From assembly GCA_003818675.1 (NCBI GenBank), contig RPPD01000149.1:1-6131 (forward strand): a stretch of 6,131 bases of DNA, given 5' to 3'. The notes under the pieces were generated by a model, which was not told the origin of the DNA, did no database searches, and saw only the letters and a list, made by a program, of their open reading frames with translations. This DNA comes from Spirochaetaceae bacterium. GTDB lineage: Bacteria; Spirochaetota; Spirochaetia; SZUA-6; RPPD01. A program made the translations under genes and the position numbers. Below, in pieces: positions 1-4,933 of this stretch. How positions within the stretch are numbered: the first letter of the stretch is position 1; each line of letters starts with the position of its first letter.

Positions 1-819
1 TCAGATCCAGAGAATCCGCGTTTTGTACACAGTTTCTGCGATCTAAAGCAAACTTCTGTCTGCGATAATTTCTATTCTGTGGCCGCGGCCAACGGATATA
101 TTTATGCCGCGTGCAGACGTTCATTCTTTATCGGCAAACTTACCGGCGATACTATCTCAAAGGTCAAGTACGTTGTACCGTCCACTGCGTTCAATGATGC
201 CGAAAAGGTTCTCGTGAAAAATAATTACCTTTTTGTCGGCGACAAAAACAGCGTCCAGATATTCAATCTCGCATCACCGGAAAATCCGCAGTTTGTCACA
301 AGAATTGTCACCCCTTTAACTCATGATGCAGGACAAATGAATATTGATGAAAACTATCTCATTCTCAGGAGCACTGGCAAGGACATATTCCTTTATGATA
401 TCAGTTCCGTATCTTCACCAGTGCTCACACAAACCATCAATGATTTTGGGACAAACGGGAGCGTCAATGATGCACGGTACCACAATGAAATGCTTTATGT
501 GGTCTGCAATTATAACAGTGATTTATACATCAGGGTCTATGATGTCTCAACCATTAACTCACCGGTATGCGTTCAGTCTTCAATCTTAAGCACAACAACA
601 TATAATGCCGGAAAACTGTTTTTCCGCGGTACGAACTATGCATACTTCATCTCGACCAATTATCTCATGGCAATAGACATGCAGGAACCTGGTCTCCTCT
701 ATTCCTATGATGGAATAGCCACCACGTACACTTTTACCAAGGCAAAAACAGCATATGGTGATACCATGGTCTATTCTGCGCCTGGACAAGGCTTTTTTGG
801 ATTGTCGATTGATTTTTAA
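1..819 (+). CDS. LVIVD-repeat beta-propeller protein, 3' part (5' end outside window)
   Basis: The reading frame is open from base 1 to the TAA at 817-819 (272 residues), so the gene starts upstream. The GTG at 79 is internal and has no SD. The protein shows a motif of the form (Y/F)(D/N)(V/I/L)S-x-P-x-x-P that recurs about every 45 residues: SDPENPRFV at 1-9, IFNLASPENPQFV near 87-99, LYDISSVSSPVL near 131-142, VYDVSTINSPV near 179-189, and a degenerate last copy (AIDMQEPGLLYSYD) near 224-237. A further weak copy lies around 41-58. This spacing and motif are those of LVIVD repeats, which fold as beta-propeller blades, often in extracytoplasmic proteins of Gram-negative bacteria. I see at least five blades; the signal peptide, if any, would be in the missing part. 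The function is unknown: propellers of this class are presumed binding or surface scaffolds, and no catalytic motif is visible. The gene is followed immediately by a terminator and a convergent glpK. Confidence 0.85.
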   Translation, partial: SDPENPRFVHSFCDLKQTSVCDNFYSVAAANGYIYAACRRSFFIGKLTGDTISKVKYVVPSTAFNDAEKVLVKNNYLFVGDKNSVQIFNLASPENPQFVTRIVTPLTHDAGQMNIDENYLILRSTGKDIFLYDISSVSSPVLTQTINDFGTNGSVNDARYHNEMLYVVCNYNSDLYIRVYDVSTINSPVCVQSSILSTTTYNAGKLFFRGTNYAYFISTNYLMAIDMQEPGLLYSYDGIATTYTFTKAKTAYGDTMVYSAPGQGFFGLSIDF

Positions 820-828
820 GCTGTAATA

Positions 829-862
829 GAGGCTGTCCCAGAAGTTGGGCAGCCTCCTTTTT
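829..862 (+). terminator. Rho-independent terminator of the propeller gene
   Basis: GAGGCTGTCCCA (829-840) pairs with TGGGCAGCCTC (846-856) with a single bulged T and a GAAGT loop. A C and five T (858-862) follow, then a T-rich stretch. The hairpin starts 10 nt after the propeller stop codon, and its U-tract runs into the last codons of the convergent glpK. Read on the minus strand the same hairpin follows the glpK stop but lacks a proper U-run, so it may serve glpK only weakly. Confidence 0.85.
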
Positions 863-2357
863 ATTCTGTTTTGTTATTTTTAAAAACGCGTGATGCCGCC
901 ACTGCATCCCGCCATCCTGACAAAAGACGCTCACGCAATGCATCAGCCATCCGCGGCATATACTGCTTTTTTCTTTTCCATGTTTTCCTGATAGTTTCCT
1001 GACTGTCCCAAAATCCCACGCCGAGACCTGCTAAAAATGCCCCGCCAAGCGCTGTCGTATCAGGTGTCTGTGCTGTCACAACCGGAATACCGAGTATGTC
1101 AGCCTGGAATTGCATCAAAAAATCGTTTCGGGATGCGCCTCCGTCCACCTTGAGTTCAGTGATTTTTTTGCCTGAGTCATTCTCTATTGCCCGGATGAGA
1201 TCAGCGCTCTGGAACGCAATGCTTTCAAGAGCGGCGCGTACAAAGTGGGCTTTTCCCGTGCCGCGTGTTATCCCCACAAAGGTTCCCCTCGCTCCATCAT
1301 CCCAGTAAGGCGCTCCAAGGCCTGTGAACGCAGGTACACAGTATACACCTCCTGTATCTGCGACAGACAGGGCGATAGCACAGGTTTCTTCGGCATTTGA
1401 GATCAATTTCAATTCATCCCTGAGCCACTGCACAACAGCCCCTGCTACAAATACAGAGCCCTCAAGGGCATAAACAGGCCCATTTTCAAGATCCCAGGCC
1501 ACTGTCGTCAGAAGGTTGTTTTTGGATCTTACTATGTTGGTTCCGGTGTTTTCCAGGGTAAAACAGCCTGTACCGTAAGTGTTCTTGATTTCACCCTCGG
1601 AAAAGCAGGTCTGCCCGAATAGTGCCGCCTGCTGATCTCCTGCAACCCCTGCAATGCGTATTTCCTTTCCAAAAAGTGGAGCCTTTGTTTTTCCAAAATC
1701 CCCTGAAGAGAATTTGTGCAATGGGCACATTTCAAAGGGAATCCCGAGAATTCCCAGGATTTCGCGGTCAGTTGTACCAATATTGATATTGTACAACATG
1801 GTTCGTGAATAATTGGACGGTTCTGTGAGGTGAAGGCCTGTGAGATTGTAGATCAACCAGGAATCAATGGTACCGAAAAGCAGCTCCCCCTTGTCGGCTT
1901 TGGCTTTCAGTCCGCTGACATTCTCCAGCATCCAGCTGATCTTTGTTCCTGAAAAATACGGATCTATGACAAGGCCTGTCTTTTCTTTAAACAACTTTTC
2001 AAGGCCCCTGGCTTTAAGATCATCGCAGATTTCCTTTGTGCGGCGGCACTGCCATACAATCGCCGGAGCAACCGGTCTGCCGGTATTGCGTTCCCATATG
2101 ACGACTGTTTCACGCTGGTTTGTAATGCCTATTGCGGCAACAGACTCCGGGCCAATTCCGCTCTTCTTCAAAACATCCCGTGCTGTAGCAAGTTGTGTTT
2201 CCCAGATTTCATATGGATCATGTTCCACCCAGCCTGGTCGAGGATAATACTGCCGGATTTCTTTCCGGGATATGGCGACTTCTTTGCCATTCTTGTCAAA
2301 CAGGATGGAGCGTGAACTGGTTGTCCCCTGGTCCATTGCAAGAATATAGTTGTCCAT
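861..2357 (-). CDS. glpK: Glycerol kinase (ATP:glycerol 3-phosphotransferase)
   Basis: The product is a 498-residue protein, the usual length of GlpK, a cytoplasmic FGGY-family enzyme that phosphorylates glycerol to sn-glycerol 3-phosphate. The N-terminal phosphate loop DQGTTSSR is at 9-16. The glycerol-binding residues of the family are present: Arg82-Glu83 in TNQRET, Tyr134 in IDPYFSGTK, and Asp241-Gln242 in GVAGDQQAALFGQ. The second domain has the family signatures YALEGSVFVAGAVVQWLRD (296-314) and ELKVDGGASRNDFLMQFQAD (401-420). The start at 2357 (MDNYILAMDQG) matches the family N-terminus. The frame stays open upstream, but the 24 extra residues would run into srkA and do not resemble GlpK. 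No SD precedes the ATG. The segment before GVAGDQQ (about 222-236) lacks both the GGKGGTR-type loop that binds fructose-1,6-bisphosphate in E. coli GlpK and the His that is phosphorylated by the PTS in low-GC Gram-positives. No glpF or glpD is adjacent. The gene is divergent from srkA. Confidence 0.97.
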   Translation of the reverse strand: MDNYILAMDQGTTSSRSILFDKNGKEVAISRKEIRQYYPRPGWVEHDPYEIWETQLATARDVLKKSGIGPESVAAIGITNQRETVVIWERNTGRPVAPAIVWQCRRTKEICDDLKARGLEKLFKEKTGLVIDPYFSGTKISWMLENVSGLKAKADKGELLFGTIDSWLIYNLTGLHLTEPSNYSRTMLYNINIGTTDREILGILGIPFEMCPLHKFSSGDFGKTKAPLFGKEIRIAGVAGDQQAALFGQTCFSEGEIKNTYGTGCFTLENTGTNIVRSKNNLLTTVAWDLENGPVYALEGSVFVAGAVVQWLRDELKLISNAEETCAIALSVADTGGVYCVPAFTGLGAPYWDDGARGTFVGITRGTGKAHFVRAALESIAFQSADLIRAIENDSGKKITELKVDGGASRNDFLMQFQADILGIPVVTAQTPDTTALGGAFLAGLGVGFWDSQETIRKTWKRKKQYMPRMADALRERLLSGWRDAVAASRVFKNNKTE

Positions 2358-2365
2358 AGACTGAA

Positions 2366-2393
2366 AGTATATTACTGTAATCACATATTTCAA
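2366..2393 (-). promoter_or_regulatory. Predicted sigma70-type promoter of glpK, probably giving a leaderless mRNA
   Basis: On the minus strand TTGAAA (2393-2388) is followed by a 16-nt spacer and TATACT (2371-2366). Only 8 nt separate the -10 box from the glpK ATG at 2357, so transcription would be expected to begin at or within a base or two of the A of the start codon. No SD lies in front of that ATG, which fits a leaderless transcript. The start site itself is inferred. Confidence 0.6.
2371..2381. promoter_or_regulatory. Short dyad in the glpK-srkA control region (possible operator)
   Basis: ATTAC-T-GTAAT is a perfect 5-bp inverted repeat around one central base. It lies in the glpK promoter spacer and touches the first base of the -10 box. 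A bound protein there would block glpK and could affect srkA too. A palindrome this short in A+T-rich DNA can arise by chance. Overlapping it, TATTA-CTGTAA-TCACA (2370-2385) has one good and one poor half of a CRP/FNR-like site. Confidence 0.25.
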
Positions 2394-2395
2394 GT

Positions 2396-2401
2396 GGGGA
2401 G
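2396..2401 (+). promoter_or_regulatory. Ribosome-binding site that fixes the srkA start
   Basis: GGGGAG ends 4 nt before the ATG at 2406 and is the only SD-like sequence here. An in-frame GTG at 2394 would begin within the SD itself, so the ATG at 2406 is preferred. A weak promoter candidate for srkA is TTGTCC (2350-2355), 17 nt, TACTGT (2373-2378), each box 4 of 6 to consensus. Confidence 0.6.
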
Positions 2402-2405
2402 AAAA

Positions 2406-3407
2406 ATGAAAGCAAAACCGCAGGGACATTATGACCTGCTATTCCCGGAAATCATCTCCGGAGCCGTAGAAGAGGCTTACTCTCTTTCGATCGATGGATT
2501 GATAACTCCATTCCCCAGCTATATCAACCGCGTGTATGGCATACAGGACGGTAACGGCAACAAATATGCTGTCAAATACTACCGTCCCGGAAGATGGACA
2601 AGGGAAGCAATACTTGAGGAACACCAGCTTCTCTTTGATTGTGATGAGTCGGAAATACCGGTTGTGGCGCCGATCCGTGACAATGACGGGGAATCCTTAA
2701 GCGAGTTGTCACTTGAACATGAGGAAGCTTTATATTCATTCTTCTTTGCGCTCTTTCCGCTGAAGGCCGGCCGCAACTTTGATGCCGAGGCTGATTCTGA
2801 CTGGTTGAAGCTCGGCCGGCTTGTCGGCCGGGTTCATGAAGCCGGCCGAAGGAGAAAAAGCATTCACCGGCTGGAATGCCTGCCGGAAAAAACAACCATT
2901 CCGTATCTGGCCGAACTGGAAGATACGGGACTTGTCAGCATCGATGAGCGGGACGAGTTTTTTACACTCCTCAGGCATGGACTTGAATTGATAACACCGA
3001 TGTTTTCCGGCGTTTCATGCCAGCGGATACACGCGGACTGCCACAGGGGGAATATATTAGACCGCGGACCTGAGGGACTTCTTCTCTTTGATTTTGACGA
3101 CATGATGTCAGGCCCGCCTGTCCAGGATTTCTGGCTTCTGCTGCCTGATCATGCAAATAAATGTCAAATGGAGATTAACCTTCTTCTTGAGGGCTATGAG
3201 CAGTTTTCATCATTTGATTACAGAACTTTGCGTCTGATAGAACCCCTGCGGCTTATGAGGATGGTATATTTTCTCCTCTGGTGTGCAAGGCAGAAAAACG
3301 ATTTTGATTTTAGCAGACATTTTCCTGCCTGGGGAACAAGGGCATTCTGGATAAAGGAAATTGAGGACTTCAAGTACCAGATTTCAATAATTGAAAACAA
3401 CAAATAA
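2406..3407 (+). CDS. srkA: SrkA/YihE-type stress response Ser/Thr protein kinase
   Basis: The protein has 333 residues from the ATG at 2406, close to the length of E. coli SrkA (YihE), and its whole order of motifs matches my memory of that protein. PSYINRVYGIQD (37-48) is followed by YAVKYYRPGRW (54-64) with the ATP-anchoring Lys57, then EEHQL and IPVVAPI. Next come GRLVGRVHEAGRRR (137-150), the catalytic loop HADCHRGN (209-216, catalytic Asp211, Mg-binding Asn216), the Mg-binding DFDD (229-232), GPPVQDFWLLL (236-246), and the C-terminal FDYRTLRLIEPLRLMRMVYF (270-289). The fold is that of the APH/choline kinase group of protein-kinase-like enzymes. In E. coli SrkA is a cytoplasmic kinase linked to the Cpx envelope-stress response and thought to counter toxin-mediated death under stress; its role here is inferred. 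All key residues are intact. In E. coli it neighbours dsbA, whereas here it is divergent from glpK. Confidence 0.93.
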   Translation: MKAKPQGHYDLLFPEIISGAVEEAYSLSIDGLITPFPSYINRVYGIQDGNGNKYAVKYYRPGRWTREAILEEHQLLFDCDESEIPVVAPIRDNDGESLSELSLEHEEALYSFFFALFPLKAGRNFDAEADSDWLKLGRLVGRVHEAGRRRKSIHRLECLPEKTTIPYLAELEDTGLVSIDERDEFFTLLRHGLELITPMFSGVSCQRIHADCHRGNILDRGPEGLLLFDFDDMMSGPPVQDFWLLLPDHANKCQMEINLLLEGYEQFSSFDYRTLRLIEPLRLMRMVYFLLWCARQKNDFDFSRHFPAWGTRAFWIKEIEDFKYQISIIENNK

Positions 3408-3415
3408 TTTATTTT

Positions 3416-3438
3416 AATAAAAACATTGTTTTATTTTT
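3416..3438 (+). terminator. Weak A+T-rich hairpin after srkA
   Basis: AATAAAAAC (3416-3424) and GTTTTATT (3428-3435) pair with one bulged A around a three-base loop, followed by a few T. It begins 8 nt after the srkA stop. The stem has a single G-C pair, so termination would be inefficient, and its right half overlaps the predicted promoter of the next gene. Confidence 0.3.
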
Positions 3439-3456
3439 ATATGGTGATAAAATAAT
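3427..3456 (+). promoter_or_regulatory. Predicted promoter of the lipoprotein gene
   Basis: TTGTTT (3427-3432) can act as a -35 box. The -10 is either TAAAAT (3448-3453), preceded by TG at 3445-3446 as in an extended -10 with a 15-nt spacer, or AATAAT (3451-3456) with an 18-nt spacer. Either gives a short leader of about 25-30 nt that carries the SD. The call is weakened by the high A+T content of the spacer. Confidence 0.45.
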
Positions 3457-3475
3457 CATCGTCTATTAATAATCC

Positions 3476-3480
3476 GGAGG
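3476..3480 (+). promoter_or_regulatory. Strong SD of the lipoprotein gene
   Basis: GGAGG lies 8 nt before the ATG at 3489, in good position. It fixes this start, which also gives a proper lipoprotein signal peptide. Confidence 0.8.
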
Positions 3481-3488
3481 ATTTAATT

Positions 3489-4205
3489 ATGAAGAAAATT
3501 ATTCTGATTCTTGTAATTCTGTTGATATCAATGTCTGTCATTTCCTGCTCAAGCCTTGACAGGGTTGGTATTTCCAAAGTGGAAAAGGCATTTCTGATAT
3601 CCATGAATGTCGACAAAAGAATTGATACCAGTGATTTCAAGGGTGATATAGCGGGGATCAGCCAGCTTATTCAGTTTGATGATCTGATGCTCCAGCCAAT
3701 CGCAGAAAAGCTCAAGGAAGATTTTTTTACTGATTATACAAAAGTACTTCCTTTTAAAATTATACCGGAAGAAGACGTTATCAATTCAAATGAATATAAA
3801 GCTGTCAACGATGGATTGCGGTCTTTTTTGGGAGCTTTCATGTCAATACCAAAAGGATACAAATATATTCCTGCAACTGAAAAAGATGCGCAAAATATTT
3901 TGAAGTCGCTTGGTGCCGACGCCGTAATCTCAATTACAGCAATTTACAAGCTTGAAAAAACCATTTCAATCGGTGGTTTTGGAATAGCACGGGTAAGGGC
4001 AACGCTTTATGTAACCTGCACAGACAAAGACGGTAAATCACTCATGGATTCCTATAGTGTTGCATATTCCAATAAAGACCTGAAATTTGCGCTTGATGGA
4101 CTGTTTAATGCAAAACAAATTCTGCCACTATGCGAGGAAGCCACTGAAAATGTGAGCGCAGAACTGTTTGCATGGTTTGAGGAAGAAATTTCAAAAAGAA
4201 AATAA
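3489..4205 (+). CDS. Predicted secreted lipoprotein of unknown function
   Basis: The protein has 238 residues. The N-terminus is a type II signal peptide: Lys2-Lys3, a hydrophobic core at 4-17, then the lipobox VISC with the lipidated Cys at position 20, followed by Ser-Ser. It should therefore be anchored in the envelope by its lipid. The mature part is a single alpha/beta-looking domain. Residues 66-100 read as a helix and strand of the form LMLQPIAEKL...VLPFKIIPEEDV. A helix, LGADAVISITAIYKL (141-155), and strand pairs (168-177 and 186-194) follow, and an amphipathic, acidic helix ends the protein. The arrangement of a protease-like helix then K(I/V)(I/V)P-x-E-x-(V/L), and later LGADAVI, resembles the TolB-N/CsgG/GNA1162-like lipoprotein domains, but I cannot assign a family by eye and no catalytic motif is visible. 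It has its own promoter, SD and terminator and appears monocistronic. Confidence 0.88.
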   Translation: MKKIILILVILLISMSVISCSSLDRVGISKVEKAFLISMNVDKRIDTSDFKGDIAGISQLIQFDDLMLQPIAEKLKEDFFTDYTKVLPFKIIPEEDVINSNEYKAVNDGLRSFLGAFMSIPKGYKYIPATEKDAQNILKSLGADAVISITAIYKLEKTISIGGFGIARVRATLYVTCTDKDGKSLMDSYSVAYSNKDLKFALDGLFNAKQILPLCEEATENVSAELFAWFEEEISKRK

Positions 4206-4231
4206 TATTTGCTGCATGCTTTTGGATCTAT

Positions 4232-4262
4232 GCCCTTGCAGATAAAGCAAGGGCTTTTTTTT
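4232..4262 (+). terminator. Strong Rho-independent terminator of the lipoprotein gene
   Basis: GCCCTTGC (4232-4239) and GCAAGGGC (4247-4254) form a perfect 8-bp stem with the loop AGATAAA, followed directly by eight T (4255-4262). It lies 27 nt after the lipoprotein stop codon. On the opposite strand there is no U-run after the stem, so it is not a good terminator for the convergent membrane-protein gene. Confidence 0.95.
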
Positions 4263-4264
4263 GC

Positions 4265-4283
4265 ATAAAGGATAAAGGATAAA
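4265..4283. repeat. Short tandem heptamer repeat
   Basis: ATAAAGG occurs twice in tandem (4265-4271, 4272-4278), and a third partial copy, ATAAA, follows (4279-4283). It lies between the lipoprotein terminator and the convergent membrane-protein gene. Apart from this repeat and the terminator, the 4206-4313 gap shows nothing else I can recognise. Confidence 0.6.
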
Positions 4284-4313
4284 AAGCAGTAATTTTTCCA
4301 GATAACAAGAAAT

Positions 4314-4880
4314 TCAACGTCTTCTTCTGGTTCTTCTTGATCTGGTTACTTTTCCTGGAGAGGAATGTCTTTTCAATTTTATTGGTAGTTTGAAAGGCAT
4401 TTTAAACTGCATTTTTAAACCATCCGCAAAATAAAGAAGTATTATCAGCAATAATACAATGATGAATCCGCCTAGTGCCAGCCAATACCCATATGCATAG
4501 CGTACAATAAGACCATCACCGGCCTTTTTTGCCGCTTCTGCGTCAATATTTAATTTTAGCAGAAACATTGAAGAAAATCCTACAACTGCTGCAATTATGC
4601 ATAGTATGAACGAAATCTGTTTTTTGAAAAAAGAAAAAATAACACCAGCAAGCGCTGCTATCATTGCGATTATTCCCGGTATTGCAGGCGGAAAATATTG
4701 ATTATCTGTAACAGTTGAAAGTGATCCCCCGCTTACTGAATATCCAAATGCGACCTGGACACCGTTTATTTCTCTGCTTCCATGATTTGGGCATGACACG
4801 ACAAGGAATGGAAGAAAAAAGAATATTATAAGGATTCCGAACAATCCGGTTCTTATATACTTGGTTTCGAGTTTTTTCAT
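4314..4880 (-). CDS. Four-helix membrane protein with a basic, repetitive C-terminal tail; function unknown
   Basis: The protein has 188 residues from the ATG at 4880, which follows a strong SD; a GTG 18 nt upstream would lie at the SD and is rejected. Hydrophobic helices are at about 12-29, 66-85, 88-108 and 130-152. Basic residues at 2-10, at 86-87 and throughout the tail place both ends inside by the positive-inside rule. The loop 31-65 would be outside and follows LPFLVVSC (23-30). The pattern LPF-x-x-VSC, a short polar stretch, then (N/S)GVQ-x-AFG (39-46) is reminiscent of uncharacterised small membrane proteins I have seen with LPWxxVSC and SGxQLA-like segments, but this is recollection only. 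VVSC also fits a lipobox, so cleavage and lipidation at Cys30 is an alternative. The tail carries four Lys-led tetrapeptides (156-171), then a stretch of eight Arg in the last nine to ten residues. The gene lies 49 nt downstream of tyrS but has its own promoter. Confidence 0.85.
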   Translation of the reverse strand: MKKLETKYIRTGLFGILIIFFFLPFLVVSCPNHGSREINGVQVAFGYSVSGGSLSTVTDNQYFPPAIPGIIAMIAALAGVIFSFFKKQISFILCIIAAVVGFSSMFLLKLNIDAEAAKKAGDGLIVRYAYGYWLALGGFIIVLLLIILLYFADGLKMQFKMPFKLPIKLKRHSSPGKVTRSRRTRRRR

Positions 4881-4886
4881 GACGAA

Positions 4887-4894
4887 CCTCCTCC
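4887..4894 (-). promoter_or_regulatory. Strong SD that fixes the membrane-protein start
   Basis: GGAGGAGG on the minus strand ends 6 nt before the ATG at 4880. An alternative in-frame GTG at 4898 would translate this SD as Arg codons and has no SD of its own. Confidence 0.85.
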
Positions 4895-4898
4895 GCAC

Positions 4899-4916
4899 TT
4901 CCCAATTATAGGGGAA
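4899..4916. promoter_or_regulatory. Inverted repeat around the -10 box of the membrane-protein promoter (possible operator)
   Basis: On the minus strand TTCCC (4916-4912) and GGGAA (4903-4899) form a perfect 5-bp dyad separated by 8 nt, which contain the whole TATAAT box. A dimeric repressor binding here would occlude the promoter. It could instead be a weak hairpin after tyrS, but it has no U-run. Confidence 0.3.
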
Positions 4917-4933
4917 CCATATCGATAAATCAA
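4905..4933 (-). promoter_or_regulatory. Predicted sigma70-type promoter of the membrane-protein gene
   Basis: TTGATT (4933-4928) is followed by an ideal 17-nt spacer and a consensus TATAAT (4910-4905) on the minus strand. The expected start site, near 4897, leaves a leader of about 17 nt that holds the SD. The -35 box overlaps the TGA stop codon of tyrS (4932-4930), so the gene can be expressed apart from tyrS. Because no terminator is visible after tyrS, read-through from tyrS may add to it. Confidence 0.7.

Noticed and set aside
1867..2247. 126-codon open frame antisense to glpK, and a 107-codon frame antisense to srkA (2572-2895)
   Set aside because: Both lie fully within strongly conserved genes, have no SD or recognisable domain, and are shadows of the coding strand.
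2370..2385. CRP/FNR-like operator between glpK and srkA
   Set aside because: Only the right half (TCACA) is good; the left half (TATTA) matches TGTGA poorly, so I keep it as a remark and not a call.
2358..2429. Upstream extension of glpK by 24 residues to a start at 2429
   Set aside because: The extra residues do not resemble any GlpK N-terminus, would overlap srkA, and would read through the glpK promoter boxes.
2762..2850. Cluster of GGCCGG/CCGGCC motifs inside srkA
   Set aside because: They encode the AGR, LGRLVGRVHEAGRRR segment that is conserved in SrkA proteins, so codon choice for Gly-Arg and Ala-Gly pairs explains the repeats.
4896..4898. GTG start for the membrane protein
   Set aside because: Its next codons are the SD of the ATG at 4880, and it has no ribosome site of its own.
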